From the NCBI GenBank assembly GCA_947175195.1, contig CAMWLQ010000002.1, positions 1-64,000 of the forward strand: DNA of 64,000 nucleotides. Direction: 5' to 3'. The notes beneath the pieces were generated by a model, which saw nothing but the letters and a program-made list of their open reading frames with translations, did not search any database and was not told the DNA's origin. The DNA comes from an uncultured Clostridia bacterium (GTDB lineage: Bacteria; Bacillota; Clostridia; Christensenellales; Pumilibacteraceae). The first letter of the stretch is position 1; each line of letters opens with the position of its first letter. The position numbers and the translations under genes are program-made. Positions 56,913 through 64,000 of the stretch are shown piece by piece.

Positions 56913-58886
56913 TTGGAACTATCTGAAATCAAGGGAATAGGAGCCAAACGCTTAAAGGCGTTAAATGAGATGGGGATTTACACTCCGTCCGATTTGTTGT
57001 TGCGTTTTCCCGATAGATATATAGACGTAAATACTAAGGTAGACCGAACGCTTAAGGACGGCGATAACGTTTCGTTTTTGGGCGAAACGGTAGGTACGGC
57101 TAAGCGTGCGTATATTAGGCGCGGGCTTAACGTTGTTAATTGTTGCTTTAAAAATAACGGAATAACGGTGCGCTGTTCGTGGTTTAATCAACCGTACGCC
57201 GCGCGCAACCTAAACGACGGCGACAAAGTGTATGTTGTTGGCAAGGTTAAACGGTTTAAGTCCGCAGTGCAGGTGGTCAACCCTACGCTTTTAATGCCGC
57301 AACCGACCGATGAGAGTATTGTTCCGGTATACAAAACGCCCATTCCGTCGCGTACATTTGAATCGGCGGTCAAGACCGCATTGGATAATGTTAGGGTAAA
57401 CAGCTTTATTCCTGAACGCTTGGCGGAAAAATTCGGGCTTATGCCGCTGCAAACCGCTTTGCGGCGTATACATGCCCCGCGCGATTTTGCGGAGCTTTCC
57501 GTTGCAAAACGCTCGGTCGCGGTTGAAAATTTGTGTTATGTAATAACGTCGTACCGTCTTTTAAAGGACGATAGGCGCGATTTCATATACTCCGCGCCAA
57601 AAGATACCGTAAATGAGCTTATAAATAGTTTGCCGTTTGCTTTGACGGGAGAACAAGCCGCAGCGATAGACGAAATAATATCGGCATTGCGCTCGGACAA
57701 GCTGACCAACACGCTTGTGCAGGGCGAGGTGGGCTGCGGTAAAACTGTTGTCGCGCTTGCCGCCATGTTCTATGCGGCAAAATGCGGCTATCAGTCCGCG
57801 ATAATGGCGCCCACCGAGGTTTTGGCGCGCCAGCATTATGCCGCAATGGTAAAGTATTTGGAGCCTCTCGGCGTTAAGTCGCAGCTACTTTGCGCGTCCA
57901 TGACGGCAAAGCAAAAGGAGGCTGCGCTGTTCAATATTAAGTTCGGCGCTGCGTCGTGTATTGTCGGCACTCAATCACTCATAGGCGACGCGGCTGTTTT
58001 TCGCGATTTAAGACTGGTCATTGCCGACGAGCAACAGCGTTTCGGCGTAAACCAGCGCGCGAAATTGGAGAGCAAGGGCGGCAAAACGGATATGATAGTG
58101 ATGACCGCGACGCCCATTCCTCGCACGCTTGCTTTGTCGCTGTACGGCGAACTGCAGCAAATAGAAATACGCGAGCTGCCTTCCAACCGTCCCCAAATAC
58201 ATACCTCGATTGTTCCGCCGTCCAAGATAAACAATATGTATGATTATATAATCAATAAGGCGGCAATCGATGAGAGAACTTACATAATTTGTCCGCGCAT
58301 AGACGGTGGCGACGACGATGTAACGAGCGTAGACGACGTATATAATAGGTTAAAGAGCGGACCCTGTGGAGATGTTGTCGGGTGTATACATGGCAAGATG
58401 CGCGATGCCGAAAAGAATGTAATCATGTCCGATTTTAAATCGGGTAAGATAAAGATTTTGGTTTCAACCACTGTTGTTGAAGTGGGTATTGACGTAGCCG
58501 AGGCGACTACTGTCGTGGTGTTTGACGCCGAGCGGTTTGGATTGTCCCAGCTCCATCAAATTCGTGGAAGAGTAGGGCGCGGTACAAAGGAATCGTACTG
58601 TTTTTTGGTCAGTGAAAACGGCTCGGAGGAGAGTGTTGCGCGGATAAAGGATTTTTGTAAGCTTACGGACGGTTTTTCGGTGTCGGAGCTTGATTTTAAG
58701 CTGCGCGGCGCCGGTGATTTTGTGGGGCTAAGGCAGCATGGCAGCGGCAATATGGAAATAGACAGTCAAATTATCGAGCGTGCTCGAGGACTGTCCGACG
58801 CGCTGATTGCCGACGGGAGCGCGTCCGAAAATATTATCGATTCGCTCAAAGCGCCCGAGTTTATCAAATCGGTCACAATGAATTGA
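56913..58886 (+). CDS. recG: ATP-dependent DNA helicase RecG
   Basis: TTG start; IKGIGAKRLKALNEMGIYTPSDLLLRFPDRYID...LVQGEVGCGKTVVALAA...DEQQRFGVNQRAKL...MTATPIPRTLAL. Confidence 0.96.
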   Translation: MELSEIKGIGAKRLKALNEMGIYTPSDLLLRFPDRYIDVNTKVDRTLKDGDNVSFLGETVGTAKRAYIRRGLNVVNCCFKNNGITVRCSWFNQPYAARNLNDGDKVYVVGKVKRFKSAVQVVNPTLLMPQPTDESIVPVYKTPIPSRTFESAVKTALDNVRVNSFIPERLAEKFGLMPLQTALRRIHAPRDFAELSVAKRSVAVENLCYVITSYRLLKDDRRDFIYSAPKDTVNELINSLPFALTGEQAAAIDEIISALRSDKLTNTLVQGEVGCGKTVVALAAMFYAAKCGYQSAIMAPTEVLARQHYAAMVKYLEPLGVKSQLLCASMTAKQKEAALFNIKFGAASCIVGTQSLIGDAAVFRDLRLVIADEQQRFGVNQRAKLESKGGKTDMIVMTATPIPRTLALSLYGELQQIEIRELPSNRPQIHTSIVPPSKINNMYDYIINKAAIDERTYIICPRIDGGDDDVTSVDDVYNRLKSGPCGDVVGCIHGKMRDAEKNVIMSDFKSGKIKILVSTTVVEVGIDVAEATTVVVFDAERFGLSQLHQIRGRVGRGTKESYCFLVSENGSEESVARIKDFCKLTDGFSVSELDFKLRGAGDFVGLRQHGSGNMEIDSQIIERARGLSDALIADGSASENIIDSLKAPEFIKSVTMN

Positions 58887-58887
58887 T

Positions 58888-60435
58888 ATGAGCCCCAAGA
58901 TATTGAACTTTAGAGCGTTTTTAATAGTCGCATTGTTCGTAACGGCTACGGTGTTATGCGTTTACTGTTATGCTTATAATACCGCCGCAGGCATTGTTTT
59001 GGGCGTATTATGTTTAATAGTGTTCTTTGCTCTCGCCGTATTTTTTATATTTAGGTTTATTTATAATAAATCAAGGCTGGTTGTTGCAATTTCATTTTCG
59101 CTTGCCGCTGTGCTGTGCATAATCGCGTTTTCGGTTGGCGTCACTTTTGTTGATAGGTGGGAACGCGGCGCCGAGTTTGACGGATACTGCTCTGTAAGCG
59201 GCAGGGTGTGCGATATTGATACTCAAAGCGGGCAGTATAAGCTGTTTTTGGACGATTTGGTGCTTAACGGAAAATCGGCGGACGGCATACTTCGCATTAA
59301 TATATCCGTGGACGACAACAACATTGCCGACATAGTAAGCTGCGGCGATACGCTACAATTCGGTGCGAAAATAAATTCCGTCGATCTTGCGCAAGACGGC
59401 GGCAAAATAAATGGCAGTGCATATAGAACTGACGTAAGGTATACGGCTTTGGTGGACTCGGATGGAATAGTGGTCAAAAATTTCGGCGAGCCGCGAATGC
59501 TTGAAAAGTTTTCTATCAATTTACGCGGGCATCTTACCGAAAATATGGGCGAAAAGTACGGAAATATAGCTTTTTCCATGCTTACGGGTGATAAACATGG
59601 GTTGGGAACAGGTATTTTCGATTATTTTTCGGCGGCAGGTTTGGGACATATTATGGCGGTTTCGGGCTTGCATATCGGATTTTTGGTACTGCTTTTGAAT
59701 TTTTTGATGTGCAAGGTGCGAAAAAAGATACGGTTTCCCATAATAGGAGTTGTGCTTTTATTGTATATGGTACTTGCCGATTTTTCGCCAAGCGTTGTGC
59801 GTGCCGTAATAATGGCGTATATTTCGGGTATAGGTATTTTGCTGGGCGGCAGGCGGGACTTGCTGTCGTCTTTGCTGTGCGCGTACTCGCTTATACTCGC
59901 AGTCAAGCCGTTCTATTTGTTCGAAGTCGGATTTTTACTCAGCTTTGGCGCGATTTTCGGCATAGCGGTGTTTTCTGGAATTATATATAGGTTTTTAACA
60001 AATCACCGAGTACCGAAAAAGTTAGGCAATGCTATAGGCGGGTCGCTTTCCGCAAGTGCAGGAATTTTGCCGGCGCAAGCGTACTTTTTCGGAAAAGTAC
60101 AGGTTTTGGCGTGTTTAATCAATATTTTTGTATTGCCGTATATTTCGGTCGTGTTTATCGGCATTATTTGCTTGCTGCCTATATCGGCTATTCCGCATTG
60201 CGGGTCGGTGCTGGTTGCGTGTAAATACATGCTGATGCCGCTTGACTATGTTGCTTACGGAATAGCGCATGTGCCGTATACAATTATCAGTCTTAAATCC
60301 GATTGGTTGGTATTTTTGTGCTATCCCGTAATGTTTGTGGCAGGCGAGCATGTTATGCTTGATAAATGCAAAACCGCCGTCGGTTGGTACTCCTCGGCGG
60401 TTTGCTTGACTATTATTATTGTTTGTGCGTTGTAA
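58888..60435 (+). CDS. comEC: ComEC/Rec2 family channel protein lacking a C-terminal metallo-beta-lactamase domain
   Basis: MLTGDKHGLGTGIFDYFSAAGLGHIMAVSGLHIGFLVLLLN...SPSVVRAVIMAYISGIGILLGGRRDLLSSLL; ends in a TM-rich region. Confidence 0.87.
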   Translation: MSPKILNFRAFLIVALFVTATVLCVYCYAYNTAAGIVLGVLCLIVFFALAVFFIFRFIYNKSRLVVAISFSLAAVLCIIAFSVGVTFVDRWERGAEFDGYCSVSGRVCDIDTQSGQYKLFLDDLVLNGKSADGILRINISVDDNNIADIVSCGDTLQFGAKINSVDLAQDGGKINGSAYRTDVRYTALVDSDGIVVKNFGEPRMLEKFSINLRGHLTENMGEKYGNIAFSMLTGDKHGLGTGIFDYFSAAGLGHIMAVSGLHIGFLVLLLNFLMCKVRKKIRFPIIGVVLLLYMVLADFSPSVVRAVIMAYISGIGILLGGRRDLLSSLLCAYSLILAVKPFYLFEVGFLLSFGAIFGIAVFSGIIYRFLTNHRVPKKLGNAIGGSLSASAGILPAQAYFFGKVQVLACLINIFVLPYISVVFIGIICLLPISAIPHCGSVLVACKYMLMPLDYVAYGIAHVPYTIISLKSDWLVFLCYPVMFVAGEHVMLDKCKTAVGWYSSAVCLTIIIVCAL

Positions 60436-60436
60436 A

Positions 60437-61045
60437 TTAATTGTTTTCGGACTCGTCGTTGTTTTGCGACAATACGATGGTATAGCAGTTGTCATATATC
60501 ATTATTTTGCCCTTGGGTAAAAGATCGCCGAACATGCTGTCCGCCACGTACACGTTGTGCTGCGGTTGGTCTATCTCTTCGTCGTAAAACAGCATGATTT
60601 CTTTGCGCCGCTCGTACCAGCGCCCGCTGTGCTCGGCTGTAACTCCGTCCGACACTACGGTCATAGAAAAAGTGTTGTCGTCGTTTAACGTCAGTTTATA
60701 GTCGAGCGTTTCATCCTTGTCAATGCCGTACGGTGTGTGGATATATTCCACGGTGTAATTGCCGCTGCGGTCGGGCATAAAATGCCTGCGCACACCGGAT
60801 AGCGCCGATCTTGAGCGTATTTTTCCGACAAAACCGTCGGTTTTGTTCCCGTCCAAGGTAATTTCTATTCTTTTGTAATCGGTGTTATTGTCGGCAACGT
60901 CTTGATTTTCTTGTTGCGTTTGCTGCGTTGTGTTGCGCGGTTGCGGTAATCGCACCGCTGTACTTGTTGTTGCGGACTTGCCGCACCCGCACATTGCCGA
61001 CGCGGCGAGCAGGGCGGTAACGGTTAGCGTAATGGCTTTTTTCAT
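60437..61045 (-). CDS. Predicted lipoprotein of unknown function
   Basis: MKKAITLTVTALLAASAMCGCGKS lipobox; SD cggag; convergent to comEC. Confidence 0.75.
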   Translation of the reverse strand: MKKAITLTVTALLAASAMCGCGKSATTSTAVRLPQPRNTTQQTQQENQDVADNNTDYKRIEITLDGNKTDGFVGKIRSRSALSGVRRHFMPDRSGNYTVEYIHTPYGIDKDETLDYKLTLNDDNTFSMTVVSDGVTAEHSGRWYERRKEIMLFYDEEIDQPQHNVYVADSMFGDLLPKGKIMIYDNCYTIVLSQNNDESENN

Positions 61046-61136
61046 GATAATCTCCGTTTGGGCTAAGATTTTCTTTTAGTCTTTGCCATAGTGAATAAAA
61101 TATTCACAAAAGTTTTTGAATTTGTTGTTAAATCGG

Positions 61137-61165
61137 TTGACAAACCGAGGCGGATATTATACAAT
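61137..61165 (+). promoter_or_regulatory. Sigma-A promoter of infC-rpmI-rplT
   Basis: TTGACA-N17-TACAAT. Confidence 0.75.
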
Positions 61166-61190
61166 ATACAAGCTAAGTAGATTTTATCTC

Positions 61191-61278
61191 ACCGTTCGGG
61201 TCTACTCGGAACGGTCAAACAATCAAAATAGTTGTTTTTGAGTGTGAGTTAATTTCTATTTAACTCGCAATTTTTTTT
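61191..61278 (+). promoter_or_regulatory. infC leader with attenuator (L20-leader-type)
   Basis: Hairpin ACCGTTC-gggtctactcg-GAACGGT (61191-61215) then terminator TGTGAGTTAA-tttctat-TTAACTCGCA-a-TTTTTTTT (61243-61278) immediately before the infC SD. Confidence 0.75.
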
Positions 61279-61297
61279 ATTCAGGAGGATACCGACT

Positions 61298-61816
61298 ATT
61301 TTTAAAGAGCTTGTTATAAACGAAGGGATTGAAAACAATCTCGAAGTTAGAGTCAAGGATGAAACGGGAGCTATGTTGGGAATTATGCCCGCCTCGCAAG
61401 CCAAGGTTTTGGCGGACGAACGTAGGCTCGACCTCGTTATGATAACGCCCAATGCGCAACCGCCCGTTTGTCAAATTATGGATTACGGCAAGTACCGTTT
61501 CGATATGGCTAAAAAGGCCAAGGACGCGCAAAAAAACCAAAAAAAGATGGATGTAAAAGAAATCCGTTTGTCCATAACAATTGACGTAGGCGACATCAAC
61601 ACCAAAACAAAGCAAGCAAGAAAATTCCTTACGGACGGCGACAAGGTCAAAGTTTCCATCCGTATGCGCGGTCGTCAAATGGCGCGCCCGCAAATGGGAG
61701 TCGATATCATGAACTCGTTTTTCGAGACCGTAAAGGACGTTGCGATGATAGATCGCAAGCCCGCGGTGGACGGCAGGAGCATCATTATGATACTTGCGCC
61801 AATCAACAGCAAATAA
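61298..61816 (+). CDS. infC: Translation initiation factor IF-3, AUU start codon
   Basis: In-frame upstream extension of the 61373 ORF: ATT TTT AAA GAG ... (M)[70 protein letters not shown] aggagg 9 nt before ATT. Confidence 0.93.
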   Translation: MFKELVINEGIENNLEVRVKDETGAMLGIMPASQAKVLADERRLDLVMITPNAQPPVCQIMDYGKYRFDMAKKAKDAQKNQKKMDVKEIRLSITIDVGDINTKTKQARKFLTDGDKVKVSIRMRGRQMARPQMGVDIMNSFFETVKDVAMIDRKPAVDGRSIIMILAPINSK

Positions 61817-61838
61817 TTTAATTTCGGAGGAATATATT

Positions 61839-62036
61839 ATGCCCAAAATGAAGAGTCACAGCGGCGCGAAAAAGCGTTTTCGCGTAACCGCAAACGGCAG
61901 AGTTAAGCGCGCTCAGCAAGGTAAAAACCACATTCTCAACAAAAAACCGAGAAAGCGCATTATGAGATTGCGTCAAGGCGCATATCTTAAGTCCGCTAAG
62001 CAGGAAAAAACCATTCGCAACATGGCGCAAAAGTAG
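61839..62036 (+). CDS. rpmI: 50S ribosomal protein L35
   Basis: [49 protein letters not shown]. Confidence 0.97.
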   Translation: MPKMKSHSGAKKRFRVTANGRVKRAQQGKNHILNKKPRKRIMRLRQGAYLKSAKQEKTIRNMAQK

Positions 62037-62048
62037 GAGGATTGAACT

Positions 62049-62405
62049 ATGAGAATTAAAAGAGCAGTAAACGCAGTTAAAAAGCGTAGAAAGATTTTTA
62101 AGCTTTCCAAAGGTTATTTCGGATCCAAATCCCGTTCGTACCGCATAGCGCGTCAAGCCGTTATGAAATCGCAAATGTATGCCTATATCGGCAGACGGCT
62201 CAAAAAGCGCGATTTTCGTTCGCTTTGGATTACGCGTATCAACGCCGCGGCGCGCATCAACGGACTTTCGTATTCCAAGCTTATGCACGGTCTTAAGGTG
62301 TGCGGCATCAACCTCAACCGCAAAGTGCTTGCCGACATAGCAGTCAACGACGCAGAGGCGTTTAAAGCGCTTGCGCAAAAAGCTACCGTCGCACTCGGCA
62401 AATAA
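62049..62405 (+). CDS. rplT: 50S ribosomal protein L20
   Basis: [69 protein letters not shown]. Confidence 0.97.
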   Translation: MRIKRAVNAVKKRRKIFKLSKGYFGSKSRSYRIARQAVMKSQMYAYIGRRLKKRDFRSLWITRINAAARINGLSYSKLMHGLKVCGINLNRKVLADIAVNDAEAFKALAQKATVALGK

Positions 62406-62411
62406 AAATTT

Positions 62412-62438
62412 AAGCGTCGAATTTTTTCGGCGCTTTTT
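62412..62438 (+). terminator. Rho-independent terminator after rplT
   Basis: AAGCGTCGA-atttttt-TCGGCGCTT-TTT region. Confidence 0.82.
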
Positions 62439-62443
62439 GTTTT

Positions 62444-62452
62444 TGGTATAAA
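62444..62452 (+). promoter_or_regulatory. Extended -10 promoter of rlmB-like gene
   Basis: TGgTATAAA after the rplT terminator; +1 predicted at ATG 62459. Confidence 0.6.
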
Positions 62453-62458
62453 GATTTT

Positions 62459-63199
62459 ATGGAAATAATCAAATCCGCCGACAATCGCACGGTTAAGCAT
62501 ATAAGCAAGTTAAAGGACAAAAAATACCGCGACGAGTACAACGAGTTTTTTGCCGAGGGGTATAAGAATGTACTTGATACGGTGACAGCCCGTCCCGAGC
62601 TTGTAAAAAGCGTTGTTTTAAGCGAAAGCTCCTATGCCGATTGCGGCGAAAAGTTTTGCGATTTCAACACGGTTGTAATTGCCGATAATGTGTTTGACAA
62701 GATTACCGACACAAAAACATGTCAGGGTGTGCTTTGCGTAATGCAAAAGCCCAAGTCCGTATTGCCCAAGTCGGATTGCTGTATAATGCTGGATAGAGTG
62801 CGCGACCCAGGCAACGTGGGCACAATTTTGCGTACCGCCGTCGCGTGCGGGTACGACGTCATGGCAAACAACTGCGCGGACGTGTATTCGCCAAAGGTTA
62901 TCAGGAGCGCAATGTCCGCCGCCGTCAAGTGCAATATAGGCGTTGATATTTCAGTAGACGATATAAAAAAATCCGGTTACAGCTTGATTGTAGCGGATAT
63001 GCACGGCGAAAACGTGTTCAAATCTAATTGCGGCGGTAAGTATTGTATAGTTGTAGGCAACGAGGCGGAAGGGGTGTCGGATGAGATAAAGGCGCAAGCC
63101 GACAAGCTGCTTGCTTTGCCGCAAAGCAATATGGAATCGCTCAACGCCGCCGTAGCCGCCGCAGTAATGATGTTTGTATTAAAATTCGGACAAAATTAG
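62459..63199 (+). CDS. TrmH/SpoU family RNA 2'-O-methyltransferase
   Basis: KHISKLKDKKYRDEYNEFFAEGYKNV...IMLDRVRDPGNVGTILRTAVACGYDV...CIVVGNEAEGVSDEIKAQADKLLALPQSNMESLNAAVAAAVMMF. Confidence 0.93.
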   Translation: MEIIKSADNRTVKHISKLKDKKYRDEYNEFFAEGYKNVLDTVTARPELVKSVVLSESSYADCGEKFCDFNTVVIADNVFDKITDTKTCQGVLCVMQKPKSVLPKSDCCIMLDRVRDPGNVGTILRTAVACGYDVMANNCADVYSPKVIRSAMSAAVKCNIGVDISVDDIKKSGYSLIVADMHGENVFKSNCGGKYCIVVGNEAEGVSDEIKAQADKLLALPQSNMESLNAAVAAAVMMFVLKFGQN

Positions 63200-63224
63200 C
63201 CTGTGTTTGTGGTGCAATTTAAAT

Positions 63225-63743
63225 ATGATAAAAGAACAACGAATTAATTACGCTATAGGAATAATTTTTAGCATATTACTTTTAAGCTTTATGGCGGCGC
63301 CATACTTTGGCGATACTTCATGTTACGGACTTTTAGGTGTATATAATATTACGCATACACTAAAAGAAGAAAGCCGTCAACTGATTGCGACCTGCATTTT
63401 TGCAGTAATTTCAATAACGTTGGCTTGCATTTTGTTTTCGCTTGCTGTTGCAGGTTTTATATTAAGATGGACACGATACAAACAAAGCAAGGCGGATGTA
63501 GTTATTTCTTTCGCGTATTCTTTGCTATTGTTCGTTATTATTGCAACAACGGTCTTAATGCTTATATTTAGCGAAGTGTGGTTTATTAAAGCTCAATTAC
63601 AAGCCAAATACGGTTATATTGTTATTTTTGTAATTACATTTTTGTTTCCGATGTTTTGTACGACAAAATTGAAATATGTGCTATTGACGTATTTGATAGT
63701 GATAGGCATGATAGCTTTGTCTATTTGTTTAAGTATTATGTAA
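63225..63743 (+). CDS. Hypothetical membrane protein (4 predicted TM segments)
   Basis: Four hydrophobic segments; no recognised family; no convincing SD. Confidence 0.6.
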   Translation: MIKEQRINYAIGIIFSILLLSFMAAPYFGDTSCYGLLGVYNITHTLKEESRQLIATCIFAVISITLACILFSLAVAGFILRWTRYKQSKADVVISFAYSLLLFVIIATTVLMLIFSEVWFIKAQLQAKYGYIVIFVITFLFPMFCTTKLKYVLLTYLIVIGMIALSICLSIM

Positions 63744-63765
63744 AAGTAATGACTAAGAAAATTAT

Positions 63766-63793
63766 TGACAAACTGCAAGGCAAATAGTATAAT
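63766..63793 (+). promoter_or_regulatory. Sigma-A promoter of YebC-family gene
   Basis: TTGACA-N16-TATAAT. Confidence 0.75.
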
Positions 63794-63824
63794 TACAATA
63801 GAAATTTACTAATGGAGATTTTTT

Positions 63825-64000
63825 ATGTCCGGACACAGCAAATGGGCAACTATTAAACGGCAAAAGGGCAAGACCGACGCCGCGCGCGCTAACGTATTTA
63901 CCAAGATAGGCAGAGAGCTTGCGGTGGCAGTTCGCCAGGGCGGACCCGATCCTAACAACAACCCGCGTTTGCGCGACGTTATAGCCAAGGCGCGCGCCGC
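63825..64000 (+). CDS. YebC/PmpR family regulator, truncated by window edge
   Basis: [60 protein letters not shown] ggag. Confidence 0.95.
   Translation, partial: MSGHSKWATIKRQKGKTDAARANVFTKIGRELAVAVRQGGPDPNNNPRLRDVIAKARA

Noticed and set aside
1-64000. Search for CRISPR arrays, tRNAs, rRNAs, transposases, phage genes, defence islands and riboswitches
   Set aside because: None recognisable by reading; the window is dense with conserved core genes. A weak or divergent element could still be missed without computation.

Overview
This 64 kb window is a chromosomal core-gene segment of an endospore-forming, Clostridia-like Bacillota. The assignment rests on sigK, a complete spoIIIAA-AH operon, spoIVB, dacF, a 24-aa spoVM, and Firmicutes-type gene orders. 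I found no CRISPR array, tRNA/rRNA gene, transposase, phage gene or recognisable defence island. Almost all coding is on the + strand and belongs to translation, isoprenoid (dxs/ispA/dxr/ispG), DNA-repair, Fe-S and sporulation modules. The most interesting signals are: (1) the gene in the normal polC slot (ispG-X-rimP-nusA) encodes only a PolC-like N-terminal/OB region plus a DEDDh exonuclease, with no recognisable PHP or polymerase domain; (2) at least five genes (ruvX, ispG, nadK, rpe, rlmB-like) have a promoter -10 box starting exactly 12 nt before the start codon, predicting leaderless mRNAs; (3) genes missing from the ORF track: spoVM (24 aa), a 41-aa membrane peptide next to iscS, and the true 5' end of infC at an AUU start codon behind a leader attenuator; (4) an Rrf2/IscR-type regulator whose promoter -35 lies in the loop of a near-perfect palindrome; (5) a Cys/His/Asp-rich tail on a DUF1292 protein; (6) two copies of an intergenic repeat about 31 nt long. 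All family names come from reading the translated sequences; no database search was run.
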